Below, in pieces: positions 24,126 to 31,586 of a stretch of DNA of 64,000 bases. The stretch's first letter is position 1; every line of letters begins with the position of its first letter. A program made the position numbers and the translations under genes. Source of the DNA: Goodfellowiella coeruleoviolacea (lineage in GTDB: Bacteria > Actinomycetota > Actinomycetes > Mycobacteriales > Pseudonocardiaceae). The DNA is taken from the NCBI RefSeq assembly GCF_024171785.1, contig NZ_JAMTCK010000020.1, forward strand, positions 1 to 64,000. Direction: 5' to 3'. The notes beneath the pieces were generated by a model, which was not told where the DNA came from, ran no database searches, and saw only the letters and a list, made by a program, of their open reading frames with translations.

Positions 24126-25097
24126 TCAGGTGTCGAGTTCGGCCGGTTCCGGCGAGGTGGGCGAGTCCGCTGTCCAGGCTCGGAGTTTGTGGGGGTTCAA
24201 CACCGACCAGATGTGCCTGATCCGGTCGCCCGCGATGTCGAACGCCAACACCGCCGAGGTGACGCCGGCCAACTGCACCACCAGCCCGGGCTGACCGTTG
24301 ACCGTGCGCTCCAGGATCGCCACGCCGGGCTGGGTGCCGACCCGCTCGACGAGGAAGCGCGCGATCCGCTCGGCACCCCGGACCGGGTGCGGCGCGGCGC
24401 CGACCAGACCGCCGCCATCGCCGATCGCGGTGGCGTCCGGGTCGAGCAGGCCGATGAGGGCGTTGATGTCCCCGGCGTGCCACGCCTGCTTGAAGTCCCG
24501 GACCACACCGGCGCGCTGGGCCGCCGGCGTCGCCGGAGCCTGCGCGGCGCGGATGCGGCGGCGGGCCGAGGACGCCAGCTGCCGACAGGCCGCCGGCGTG
24601 CGGCCGACGATCTCGGCCACCTCGGCGAAGGAGTAGCGGAAGACGTCGTGCAGGACGAACGCGACCCGCTCGGCCGGGGTCATCGAGTCGAGCACGACGA
24701 GGAAGGCCATGTTGACCGACTCGTCGAGGGTGATCCGGTCCGCCGGGTCGGCGGTGGCGCCGCCCGAGGACGCGCTGCCCCACTCCGCGCGGTCGGGCAG
24801 CGGCTCGGGCACCCACTCGCCCACGTAGCGCTCGCGCCGGGCCCTGGCCGAGCCGAGCAGGTCCAGGCAGATCCGACCGGCGACCGTGGTCAGCCAGGCG
24901 GCAGGGGACCTGATGGCCTCCTGCTGCTGCCGGGACAGGGCGTACCAGCGGGCGTAGGTCTCCTGCACGACGTCCTCGGCGTCGGCCAGGGAGCCGAGCA
25001 GCCGGTACGCCAGGTTGGTCAACTGGCGCCGCTCGCGCATGATCGCGCTCAGGTCCGGATCGAGCCGGCCGTCTCCGTGTCCGGCGAAGGTGGTCAT
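24126..25097 (-). CDS. ECF41-group RNA polymerase sigma factor with SnoaL-like C-terminal domain
   Basis: A 323-residue extracytoplasmic-function sigma factor. Region 2 (LTNLAYRLLGSLADAEDVVQ, residues about 26-45) and region 4 (FAEVAEIVGRTPAACRQLAS) are intact. A SnoaL_2/NTF2-like extension (200-310) follows. The three ECF41 signatures are visible: WVPEP at 95-99 in the linker, DGGG at 227-230 and NPHKL at 301-305. In this group the extension replaces an anti-sigma factor and tunes activity. The ATG at 25097 lies 43 bases after a promoter matching the group's own consensus (25140-25166), so it is probably autoregulated. Confidence 0.93.
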   Translation of the reverse strand: MTTFAGHGDGRLDPDLSAIMRERRQLTNLAYRLLGSLADAEDVVQETYARWYALSRQQQEAIRSPAAWLTTVAGRICLDLLGSARARRERYVGEWVPEPLPDRAEWGSASSGGATADPADRITLDESVNMAFLVVLDSMTPAERVAFVLHDVFRYSFAEVAEIVGRTPAACRQLASSARRRIRAAQAPATPAAQRAGVVRDFKQAWHAGDINALIGLLDPDATAIGDGGGLVGAAPHPVRGAERIARFLVERVGTQPGVAILERTVNGQPGLVVQLAGVTSAVLAFDIAGDRIRHIWSVLNPHKLRAWTADSPTSPEPAELDT

Positions 25098-25139
25098 GCT
25101 GCCGCACGCTCCCTTGGTCGCATCTGCCTCAACCACTCC

Positions 25140-25166
25140 GACGAGACAGCACGCCAAGATGTGAGG
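25140..25166 (-). promoter_or_regulatory. ECF41-type promoter of the sigma factor gene
   Basis: Read on the minus strand: CCTCACA (25166-25160), exactly 16 bases, then CGTC (25143-25140). The published ECF41 consensus is TGTCACA-N16-CGTC, so 5 of 7 and 4 of 4 bases match with the right spacing. Confidence 0.75.
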
Positions 25167-25201
25167 TCGGCACGTCACCGCACGGTACAACGGGCGGCAC
25201 G

Positions 25202-25390
25202 TCAGTACAGCTCGGCCAGGAGTGCGCGCAGTGCGGCTCGGCAGGCGGCTTCGTCGGCGCGGAACCGGCCGGAGATCAGCAGGTGATCGGGCGCCAGCCG
25301 GTGGCAGATCACCCCGGCCACCGGGATCTCGGTGATCACGAGCCGGAACGGCCGCGCCCGGTGGCCGCGTTCGCCCTCCAGTTCGCGCAT
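25202..25390 (-). CDS. Small hypothetical protein or gene remnant
   Basis: A 62-residue reading frame from the ATG at 25390 (MRELEGERGHRARPFRLVIT, then RFRADEAACRAALRALLAEL). The same frame stays open to 25549 and the part just upstream (RYGIQPLTRRLDLNG) also looks protein-like, but beyond that it does not. The gene may be the surviving C-terminal part of a longer protein that lost its start by frameshift. No family recognised. Confidence 0.35.
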   Translation of the reverse strand: MRELEGERGHRARPFRLVITEIPVAGVICHRLAPDHLLISGRFRADEAACRAALRALLAELY

Positions 25391-25582
25391 GATCCCGTTG
25401 AGGTCGAGTCGCCGCGTCAGCGGCTGGATGCCGTACCTGGAAACGTGTGGGCTGGCCGTGGGCTCCGGGGATGAGGTGGAGCGCGATCGAGAGCGTCCGG
25501 GAGTGGCGGTCGGCCAGCAGTCGATCAGCCAATCGGTTCGGCCGAGCAACCTCGCCGGTGGTCGGTATCGGGTCTCGGGGTG

Positions 25583-25909
25583 TTACTTCTCGGCCGTGCC
25601 GGGTTCCCCGCTGAGGGACTTCTGATAGATGTCCGCGTAGGTGCGCGTGTCCTTGAGCAGGTCGTCGCAGAAGGCAGCGACGTCGTTGCCGAGAAGTTCC
25701 AGGACCCCCTTGCCGGACACGACGCCCTCCTCGAAGAAATCGACGATCCCGGTAAGCAGCTGCCCGTCGGACAAGCCGATCGGTCCGACCTTGAAGAGGT
25801 ACTTCTGCATCTCCTTGTAGACGATCTGGTAGTCGGGCGGGAGCGCCTTGACCCGTGCCATGTGCGCCCGCCACTGCTTCTTGCCCTCGATGATGTCCTG
25901 GATGCCCAC
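25583..25909 (-). CDS. DUF1048-family protein (second copy of operon)
   Basis: A 108-residue helical protein of the DUF1048 family (KALPPDYQIVYKEMQKYLF, then LLGNDVAAFCDDLLKDTRTY). DUF1048 proteins are small soluble proteins encoded next to PadR regulators in Gram-positive bacteria; their biochemical role is unknown. The start is a GTG at 25909, one base after the stop of the preceding DUF1048 gene, so they are coupled. Its codon use is less G/C-biased than the surrounding genes, hinting at recent acquisition of this operon. Confidence 0.85.
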   Translation of the reverse strand: MGIQDIIEGKKQWRAHMARVKALPPDYQIVYKEMQKYLFKVGPIGLSDGQLLTGIVDFFEEGVVSGKGVLELLGNDVAAFCDDLLKDTRTYADIYQKSLSGEPGTAEK

Positions 25910-25910
25910 G

Positions 25911-26267
25911 TCAGCCTCCCAGTTGGGCCAGTTTCCTTGCGACGTTCCTGTTCAACTGCTCGCGCCACCGGTCGCGGTAGTCCCGACTCCGTTCTCCGCC
26001 GGCCAGCGCGGTGCAGAAGCCTTTGATGTCGTCACCCAGCACCTCGTGAACGCTCTGTCCATCGGACGCTGTCTCTTCGAGCAGCCCCAGGGCGGCGTCG
26101 AGAATCGGCATCAGGTTGCGGCCGGTGAAGTCCGAGTAGGGAGAAAGATGGTCCTTGATCTCTTCCCACGCCGCCCGGTAGTCGGCCGGCAACACCTCGG
26201 CTCGGGCTTCGAACGACTTCCATTCCCTGGTGATATCGCTGCCCGTGACGGTCTCCCAGAAGTTCAT
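25911..26267 (-). CDS. DUF1048-family protein (first copy of operon)
   Basis: A 118-residue protein paralogous to the next gene (AEVLPADYRAAWEEIKDHLS, then EVLGDDIKGFCTALAGGERS). The shared pattern is LP-DY--------L, then LG-D---FC--L. I chose the ATG at 26267 because it overlaps the PadR stop as ATGA and has GGGAGG upstream. It is the middle gene of a three-gene operon controlled by the PadR protein. No membrane segment. Confidence 0.85.
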   Translation of the reverse strand: MNFWETVTGSDITREWKSFEARAEVLPADYRAAWEEIKDHLSPYSDFTGRNLMPILDAALGLLEETASDGQSVHEVLGDDIKGFCTALAGGERSRDYRDRWREQLNRNVARKLAQLGG

Positions 26268-26590
26268 CTCCGGTCCTCCCTGAGCTTGTCGATCCGCGAT
26301 GTGACGTACTCCCATTTCTCCCAGAACTTCGCGAGTTCTTCGCGCCCCGCGCCGTTGAGCGCGTAGAACTTGCGCGGTGGGCCCTGGACGGACGGTCGTT
26401 TGGTCACCTGGACGAGCCCGTTCCGCTCCAGTCGCAGCAGGATGGTGTAAACCGTCCCCTCGACGACGTCGGCGAAGCCGAGTTCGTTCAGCCGACGCGT
26501 GATGGCGTACCCGTAGGTCTCCTCGCTGCCGATGATCTCTAGCACGCAGCCCTCAAGCGTGCCCTTCAGCATCTCCGTCAGGTCGTCCAA
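26264..26590 (-). CDS. PadR-family transcriptional regulator
   Basis: A 108-residue PadR subfamily-2 repressor: MLKGTLEGCVLEIIGSEETY, then the winged helix YAITRRLNELGF and GTVYTILLRLERNGLV, then GPPRKFYALNGAGREEL. It heads the operon with the two DUF1048 genes and overlaps the first by 4 bases. A 23-base palindromic operator lies 23 bases upstream of its start (26613-26635), so autoregulation is likely. PadR proteins answer to phenolics, antibiotics or membrane stress; the signal here is unknown. Confidence 0.92.
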   Translation of the reverse strand: MDDLTEMLKGTLEGCVLEIIGSEETYGYAITRRLNELGFADVVEGTVYTILLRLERNGLVQVTKRPSVQGPPRKFYALNGAGREELAKFWEKWEYVTSRIDKLREDRR

Positions 26591-26612
26591 CTCTGGTCCT
26601 CCCGGCCACGCC

Positions 26613-26635
26613 GGTACTCAGTAACACTGAGTACC
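26613..26635. promoter_or_regulatory. PadR operator
   Basis: GGTACTCAG (26613-26621) and CTGAGTACC (26627-26635) are perfect inverted 9-base arms around TAACA. The site lies 23 bases before the PadR start. A further GTAC half-site follows at 26637-26640. Confidence 0.8.
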
Positions 26636-26844
26636 AGTACAAAGTATCACAAGGTAGCGGACAACCAGCATGCGATGAGCGACGACTGGTGCGGCGTGCC
26701 GACCCGCCTCGCACGGCGCAGCCGCATCGCCGCGGTCGGCGTGCGTCACGGGAACACCCACCACGGGTGAACGCCGGGACCGCAGGACCCCGGCTGCCTG
26801 ACGATCACCGGTGCTTCGGGTAACGGCAGACCGGGATCCCGCCC
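26636..26844. other. Intergenic region between PadR promoter and AfsR-like gene
   Basis: 209 bases. The A/T-rich stretch at 26636-26660 is the upstream part of the PadR promoter. The rest shows no gene; it lies just past the shortened 3' end of the AfsR-like gene, but I see no recognisable TPR sequence in it. Confidence 0.4.
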
Positions 26845-28782
26845 TCACGCACCACTCGAACACGCGGGCGCCGGTGGTGCGGCGAACAGGCGTTCACGGG
26901 CGATGTCGCGGTCGGTGCCGGTGTCCTCGTCGATGGCGCGGGCGGCGGCGAACAGGCGGACCAGGTCGTGGAAGCGGTAGGTGTGGGCCGCGTGCTGTTC
27001 GAGCAGGTTGGCGGCGGCCAGGGTGCGCAGCCGGCGGTTGGCCTCGGCCACGGTGGTGTTGTCCAGGGCGGCGGCGGTGTGCGCGGTGAACTCGCAGCCG
27101 GGGAACAGGCCGAGGCGGCGGAACAGGCGGCGCAGGTCGGTGGGCAGCGACTCGTAGGAGACCATCAGGGCCGCGGCCACCGAGCTGGTGGCGGCGCCGT
27201 CCACGGCCAGGCCGGCGAGCAGCCCGTCGGCGACGAGTTCGGCCAGGCCGGCGGCGATGCTGGTGTTCGGGTTGGCGCTGATGTTGGCCGCGGCGATGCG
27301 CAACGCCAGGGGCAGTTGGCCGCAGCGGCGGGCCAGTTCCCTGGTGGCCTCGGGTTCGGCCGCGACCCGGTGCGCGCCGAGGACGTCGGCGAGCAGGTCG
27401 TGGGCGTCGGCGGCGGGCAGCACGCCCAGGGCGAGGGCGCGCGCGCCGTCCCGGGCCACCAGGTCGCCGAGCCGGTCGCGGCTGGTGACCAGCACGGTGG
27501 CCGGTCCACCACCGGGCAGCAGGGGGCGCACCTGGTCGGCGCCGCGCGCGTTGTCCAACACCAGCAGCACCCGCTGGCCGGCCAGCACCGACCGGTAGAG
27601 CCGGGCCTGGGCGTCCACCTCGGCGGGGATGCGGCGCGGGTCGGTGCCCAGGGCGCGCAGCAGTTGGCTGAGCGCGGCCGCCGGGGTCAGCGGAGGGTGG
27701 TCGGCGTCGAAACCGCGCAGGTCCACGTACAGCTGGGCGTCGGGAAACCGGTCGCGGGCCAGGTGGGCCCAGTGCACGGCGAGCGCGGTCTTGCCGACGC
27801 CGGCCATGCCGCTGATCACCCAGATGTCCGGGATGGACTCGTCGCCGGGTTGGGACAGGGTGGCCAGTTCCCGTTCCCGGCCGACGAAGCCGCGCACGTC
27901 GTGCGGGAGTTCGGCGGGCCGCACCTCCTCGCCGGGTGCGGTGGTGCTGGTGCTGGTGGCGTCGGGTGCGGTGGTGCCGGAGGCGGTGGCCGGCTCGGGC
28001 GCGGCGCCACCGGGGCGGGCCACCAGCTCGGCGCAGTCGTCGCCGCGCAGGATGCGCTGGTGCAGTTCCTGGAGCCGGCTGCCCGGGTCGATGCCCAGTT
28101 CGGTGGCCAGCCGCAGCCGGATGTCGGTGTAGGCGGCCAGCGCCTCGGAGGTGCGGCCGGTGCGGTGCAGCGCCAGCATCAGCTGCCAGCACAGCCGCTC
28201 CCGGTACGGGTGTTCGCGCACCAGCCGGTGCAGGTCGCCGGCGAGTTGGGCGGCCCGGCCCATGGCCAGTTCGGCGTCGAAGAAGTGCTCGAACGCGGCC
28301 AGCCGCTGTTCCTCAAGGGACGGTCCTTCACGCTCCACAATGGACTCGGGTGCGCCGCCGAGCGCCGGCCCGCGCCACAGCGCCAGTGCGGTGCGCAGTC
28401 GTTCGGACGCGCGTTCGGTGAGGCCGGCGGCCAGGTCGCCGACGGCCTGGTCCACCGTGGCGGAGAACACCGCCAGGTCCAGTTCGCCGGGCGCCACCTC
28501 GATGAGGTAGCCGGGTGGCCGGCGCACGATGGTGGACCGGCCGAGCAGCTTGCGCAGCCCGGACACGTAGATCTGCAGCTGGCCGCGCGCGTTGGCCGGG
28601 GTCTGCTTGCCCCAGACCAGCCGCACCAGCTGGTCGTCGGAGACCACCTGGTTGGCCCGCAGCAGCAGGCTGGCCAGCACCGCCCGCTGTTTGGGGCCGC
28701 CCAGGCGCACCGGCCCGGTCGGCCCGGTCACCGCGACCGGCCCCAGTAACAGGTAACGCACCTCGTCGCCCCCAGCGCTCAT
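26845..28782 (-). CDS. AfsR/SARP-family regulator (BTAD-NB-ARC), without TPR domain
   Basis: A 645-residue activator of the AfsR/RedD class. An OmpR-like winged helix (about residues 8-95, RLGGPKQRAVLASLLLRANQ) is followed by the BTAD domain (102-248). After a Thr/Pro linker comes an NB-ARC ATPase with Walker A GMAGVGKT at 325-332 and a LLVLDNARGADQV Walker B region. It ends shortly after RFHDLVRLFAAARA with a low-complexity tail (APPAPACSSGA). AfsR homologues normally run on for another 300 or so residues of TPR repeats, so this copy is truncated or naturally short. Such proteins switch on secondary metabolism. No obvious biosynthetic cluster lies adjacent, so its targets are unknown. Confidence 0.88.
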   Translation of the reverse strand: MSAGGDEVRYLLLGPVAVTGPTGPVRLGGPKQRAVLASLLLRANQVVSDDQLVRLVWGKQTPANARGQLQIYVSGLRKLLGRSTIVRRPPGYLIEVAPGELDLAVFSATVDQAVGDLAAGLTERASERLRTALALWRGPALGGAPESIVEREGPSLEEQRLAAFEHFFDAELAMGRAAQLAGDLHRLVREHPYRERLCWQLMLALHRTGRTSEALAAYTDIRLRLATELGIDPGSRLQELHQRILRGDDCAELVARPGGAAPEPATASGTTAPDATSTSTTAPGEEVRPAELPHDVRGFVGRERELATLSQPGDESIPDIWVISGMAGVGKTALAVHWAHLARDRFPDAQLYVDLRGFDADHPPLTPAAALSQLLRALGTDPRRIPAEVDAQARLYRSVLAGQRVLLVLDNARGADQVRPLLPGGGPATVLVTSRDRLGDLVARDGARALALGVLPAADAHDLLADVLGAHRVAAEPEATRELARRCGQLPLALRIAAANISANPNTSIAAGLAELVADGLLAGLAVDGAATSSVAAALMVSYESLPTDLRRLFRRLGLFPGCEFTAHTAAALDNTTVAEANRRLRTLAAANLLEQHAAHTYRFHDLVRLFAAARAIDEDTGTDRDIARERLFAAPPAPACSSGA

Positions 28783-28978
28783 GTGCGAACACGTGGGGCC
28801 GGGGTGCGCTCGCCCGCACCCCGGCCCCCCACCTTGCCGATTCGCTGTTCGCCGGCGGCCACCGCGCTGTTAGCGATCACCGCGGTGGCGCACCGAGGTT
28901 TCACGCGCCGGACAGCCGCTGTTCAACGGCGCTGGCCGACTCGTCGTGATTGTCCATTTCGGAGTGTGCCGGCCCGGG

Positions 28979-31318
28979 TCAGCCCTGCTTGAGGTCGTAG
29001 ATCCGGCTGGCGTCGTTGACGTCGCGGAAGGTGATCAACCACGACGCCCCGTTGGTGCCGGTGTAGGCGAGCGCCGTCGGGTCGGTGGCCGACGGGTCGC
29101 TGGCCGCCACCGACTTGGTCCAGTTGCCCCAGGTGTCGCTGCCGGTGCTGGTCTCGGTCACCTGGTACAGCTCGCTGTTGGTGCCGCGCACCACCACCGA
29201 GATCCGGCCGGTGGAGGCGTCGGTGACCGCGGTGGGCGAGCCCGCGGCCGGTGGCGGGGTGTCCGCACCCAGGTCCGGGTAGGTGCCCACGGTGCGCCAG
29301 TCGGCGGGCCAGGCGCCGGAGACGTCCTGGGTCTTGGTCACGATGGCACCGCTGGCGCCTCGGACGAACACCTGCAGGACGTACCCGGGCCGGGTGATGA
29401 CCTCGGGGGCGCCGGTCAGGCCGGTGCCGCCCAGGTCGGTCCAGGCGGACACCGAGCCGTCGTTGTAGTACTCGACGGTCTTGACCGCGCCCTGGGCGTT
29501 CAGCCCGAACACCCGCACGCCGTCGCGCACCGGCACCACGTCCAGCGCGGTGGTCAGGTCCTGGTCACCGAGGTTGCGCCAGTAGGGCACGGCGCCGGTC
29601 TGGGCGTAGGCCCACAGCTTGCCGTCGGCGTCCACGGCGAACTGCACCGCGGTGTTGTCACCCAGCTTGGCCACCACGGGTGGGCCGGCCACGGAGCCGC
29701 CGAAGTCGGCCCAGGCGGTCCAGGTGGCCGCGCCGGCCGCGGTCTGGGTGATCGTCCAGATGTCACCGTCCTGGTGCTGCGCGCTGACCTGCACGCGGCC
29801 GTCGGCCAGCTGGGTCAGGGCGGGCTGCCCGGTGAACGCCTCGTTGCCGGAGATCGTGGTCCACTGCACCGAGTTGAAGCTGCCCAGGTCGTCCTGGTGG
29901 CCGTAGCGCAGCCGACCGGAGTCGTCCACGTAGGCGTATTCCAGGGTGCCGGCGATGGCGCCGGTGGCCGGGGCGGCCTGCATGACGGTGGTGCGGGTGT
30001 CCTTGGCCACGGGGATGGCGGGCAGCGGGTCGGCGAACCAGCCCTGCAGGTCCACGATCAGGTGGATGGTGCCGGAGCTGCCGTTGCGGATGCGGATCTT
30101 GCCGTCGGTGCCGGGCTTGAGCACCATGGCGTTGTCCCGCCAGCTGTCGGCCTTGAAGTCCATGACGGACACGTCCGGCTCGGCCTCGCCCACCGGCCAC
30201 GCCTTGAGGTAGCCGGCCTTGTCCGGGGTGACCACCGTGTTCAGCACGGCACCGGCGATGCCCCTGGTCGGCAGGCCGTTGGTGCCGCCGACCTGCACGT
30301 CGATGGTGGCGTTGGCGGCCAGTGGCACGCCCGCGCCCACGGTGCGGGTGTTCAGCAGCCGGCTGGTCACGTTGCGCAGGCCGGCGCCCTGGGCCGGGTT
30401 GGCCGCGAAGTAGCCCTCCAGCGCCAGCACCACGTTCACCGCGGCGCTGCCCTTGTTGTAGATGGTCACCTTGCCGTCGGCGGGCAGGGTGAGCACCGCG
30501 CCCGACTGGGTGGAGCCGGTCTCGTAGTTCATCAGCGGGCGCTGGCTGCCGCCGGACGGGGCCACGGCCAGCCAGCCGGCGGTGGACGCGCCCGGCACGA
30601 GCACGTTCACGAACGCGGCCGCCGCTCCGGCCGGCACCTTGCCGCCGGTGAGGGTGAGGGTGCGGCTGCCGCCGGCCGCGATGGTGCCGGTGTTGGTGCC
30701 CAGCCCGTTGCGGGTGTCCACCACGCGGGTGTGGGCGATCGGCACGAAGCCGCCGCCGGTGCTGCCCTGCGCGGACTTGAAGTAGCCCTGCACCTCGACC
30801 ACGAGGTGGGTCTTGCCGGCGGCGTTGTAGATGGCGAGCTTGCCGTTGGCGCCGACGCGCACCACGGCGACGTTGGAGAGGTCCTCACCGGCCGCGGCCG
30901 ACACCATCGTCTGGTTGGGCCGGGTGGTGCCGTCCGGCCACAGCGCGGTCCACGTCGCCGCGGTCGGTCCGATCAGGGCCACCCGGACGACCACCGCGCC
31001 CACGCCCGTGGTGGGCACGCCGCCGACGCCGAGCACGGGGAAGGTGGTGGTGCTGTCGGCGGCCCGGGTGCCGGTGGTGGTGCCGGTGCCGGAGCGGGTG
31101 TCCAGCACCACGGCGTTCGTGCTCAGCGGCACGTAGTCGCCACCACCGCCGGCCGCGTCCGCGTGCGCCCGCGGCGCCAGCGGGGTGATCGGCTCGGCCG
31201 CCACCGCCGCCCCGGCCAACAGGGTGGCCAGCAGCAACACCGGCAGCCGCAGGCCGCCGCGTCCGCCTCGTCGGCGCGTGCTTCGGCCGCCCGCGCCGGT
31301 CGTCGTTGTCGTGGTCAA
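28979..31318 (-). CDS. Secreted surface protein with repeat modules and a beta-propeller-like C-terminus
   Basis: A 779-residue exported protein. I start at the TTG at 31318 because AAGGAGAG lies just upstream and the translation then begins with a basic region plus signal peptide (LRLPVLLLATLLAGAAVAAE). Three modules of about 110 residues follow (VVLDTRSGTGTTTG, VVDTRNGLGTNTG and LLNTRTVGAGVPL), each ending in a strand like HLVVEVQGYF. These match the repeated modules found in actinobacterial wall-associated proteins. From about residue 430 the sequence shows W-x-W blades (DGDIWTITQT, WTAWADFGG, LWAYAQTGAVPYW), like a PLL or tachylectin-type propeller. It is probably a carbohydrate-binding surface protein, next to and on the same strand as the giant RHS gene. 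No catalytic site seen. Confidence 0.75.
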   Translation of the reverse strand: MTTTTTTGAGGRSTRRRGGRGGLRLPVLLLATLLAGAAVAAEPITPLAPRAHADAAGGGGDYVPLSTNAVVLDTRSGTGTTTGTRAADSTTTFPVLGVGGVPTTGVGAVVVRVALIGPTAATWTALWPDGTTRPNQTMVSAAAGEDLSNVAVVRVGANGKLAIYNAAGKTHLVVEVQGYFKSAQGSTGGGFVPIAHTRVVDTRNGLGTNTGTIAAGGSRTLTLTGGKVPAGAAAAFVNVLVPGASTAGWLAVAPSGGSQRPLMNYETGSTQSGAVLTLPADGKVTIYNKGSAAVNVVLALEGYFAANPAQGAGLRNVTSRLLNTRTVGAGVPLAANATIDVQVGGTNGLPTRGIAGAVLNTVVTPDKAGYLKAWPVGEAEPDVSVMDFKADSWRDNAMVLKPGTDGKIRIRNGSSGTIHLIVDLQGWFADPLPAIPVAKDTRTTVMQAAPATGAIAGTLEYAYVDDSGRLRYGHQDDLGSFNSVQWTTISGNEAFTGQPALTQLADGRVQVSAQHQDGDIWTITQTAAGAATWTAWADFGGSVAGPPVVAKLGDNTAVQFAVDADGKLWAYAQTGAVPYWRNLGDQDLTTALDVVPVRDGVRVFGLNAQGAVKTVEYYNDGSVSAWTDLGGTGLTGAPEVITRPGYVLQVFVRGASGAIVTKTQDVSGAWPADWRTVGTYPDLGADTPPPAAGSPTAVTDASTGRISVVVRGTNSELYQVTETSTGSDTWGNWTKSVAASDPSATDPTALAYTGTNGASWLITFRDVNDASRIYDLKQG

Positions 31319-31344
31319 CTCTCTCTCCTTGGGGGTACCGGTCG

Positions 31345-31578
31345 CTAGCTGGCCTTGCGCCAGTCCAGGTAGCGGAAGCCGAGTTCGACGGCGAACTGCG
31401 CGACGGGCAGCAGCAGGGTGACCGGCCGGTCCCGCAGCGGGAACGGCCAGTCGGTGACCACGCCGGCCACCACCACGACCAGCAGGGGCAGCGGCAGGTA
31501 GAACACCCGCCGCGCCCACCGGTCGCGCAGCAGCCAGCACAGGAACCCGTCCCGGCCCGCGGTCACGTCGTCGCCCAT
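31345..31578 (-). CDS. Two-helix membrane protein, probable immunity to the RHS-HINT toxin
   Basis: A 77-residue protein with a charged N-terminus and two transmembrane helices (VFYLPLPLLVVVVAGVVTDW and VTLLLPVAQFAVELGF), ending in DWRKAS. The ATG at 31578 lies 8 bases downstream of the RHS stop codon (31587-31589), so translation is probably coupled. Small di-helical membrane proteins in this position are typical immunity proteins for toxins acting at the membrane. No family name recognised. The role is inferred from position and topology. Confidence 0.6.
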   Translation of the reverse strand: MGDDVTAGRDGFLCWLLRDRWARRVFYLPLPLLVVVVAGVVTDWPFPLRDRPVTLLLPVAQFAVELGFRYLDWRKAS

Positions 31579-31586
31579 GTCCGCCG

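Noticed and set aside
25098-25874. Upstream extension of the ECF41 frame
   Set aside because: The translation is Arg-rich without sense, covers other genes on the same strand and lies before the mapped promoter. The family begins at 25097.
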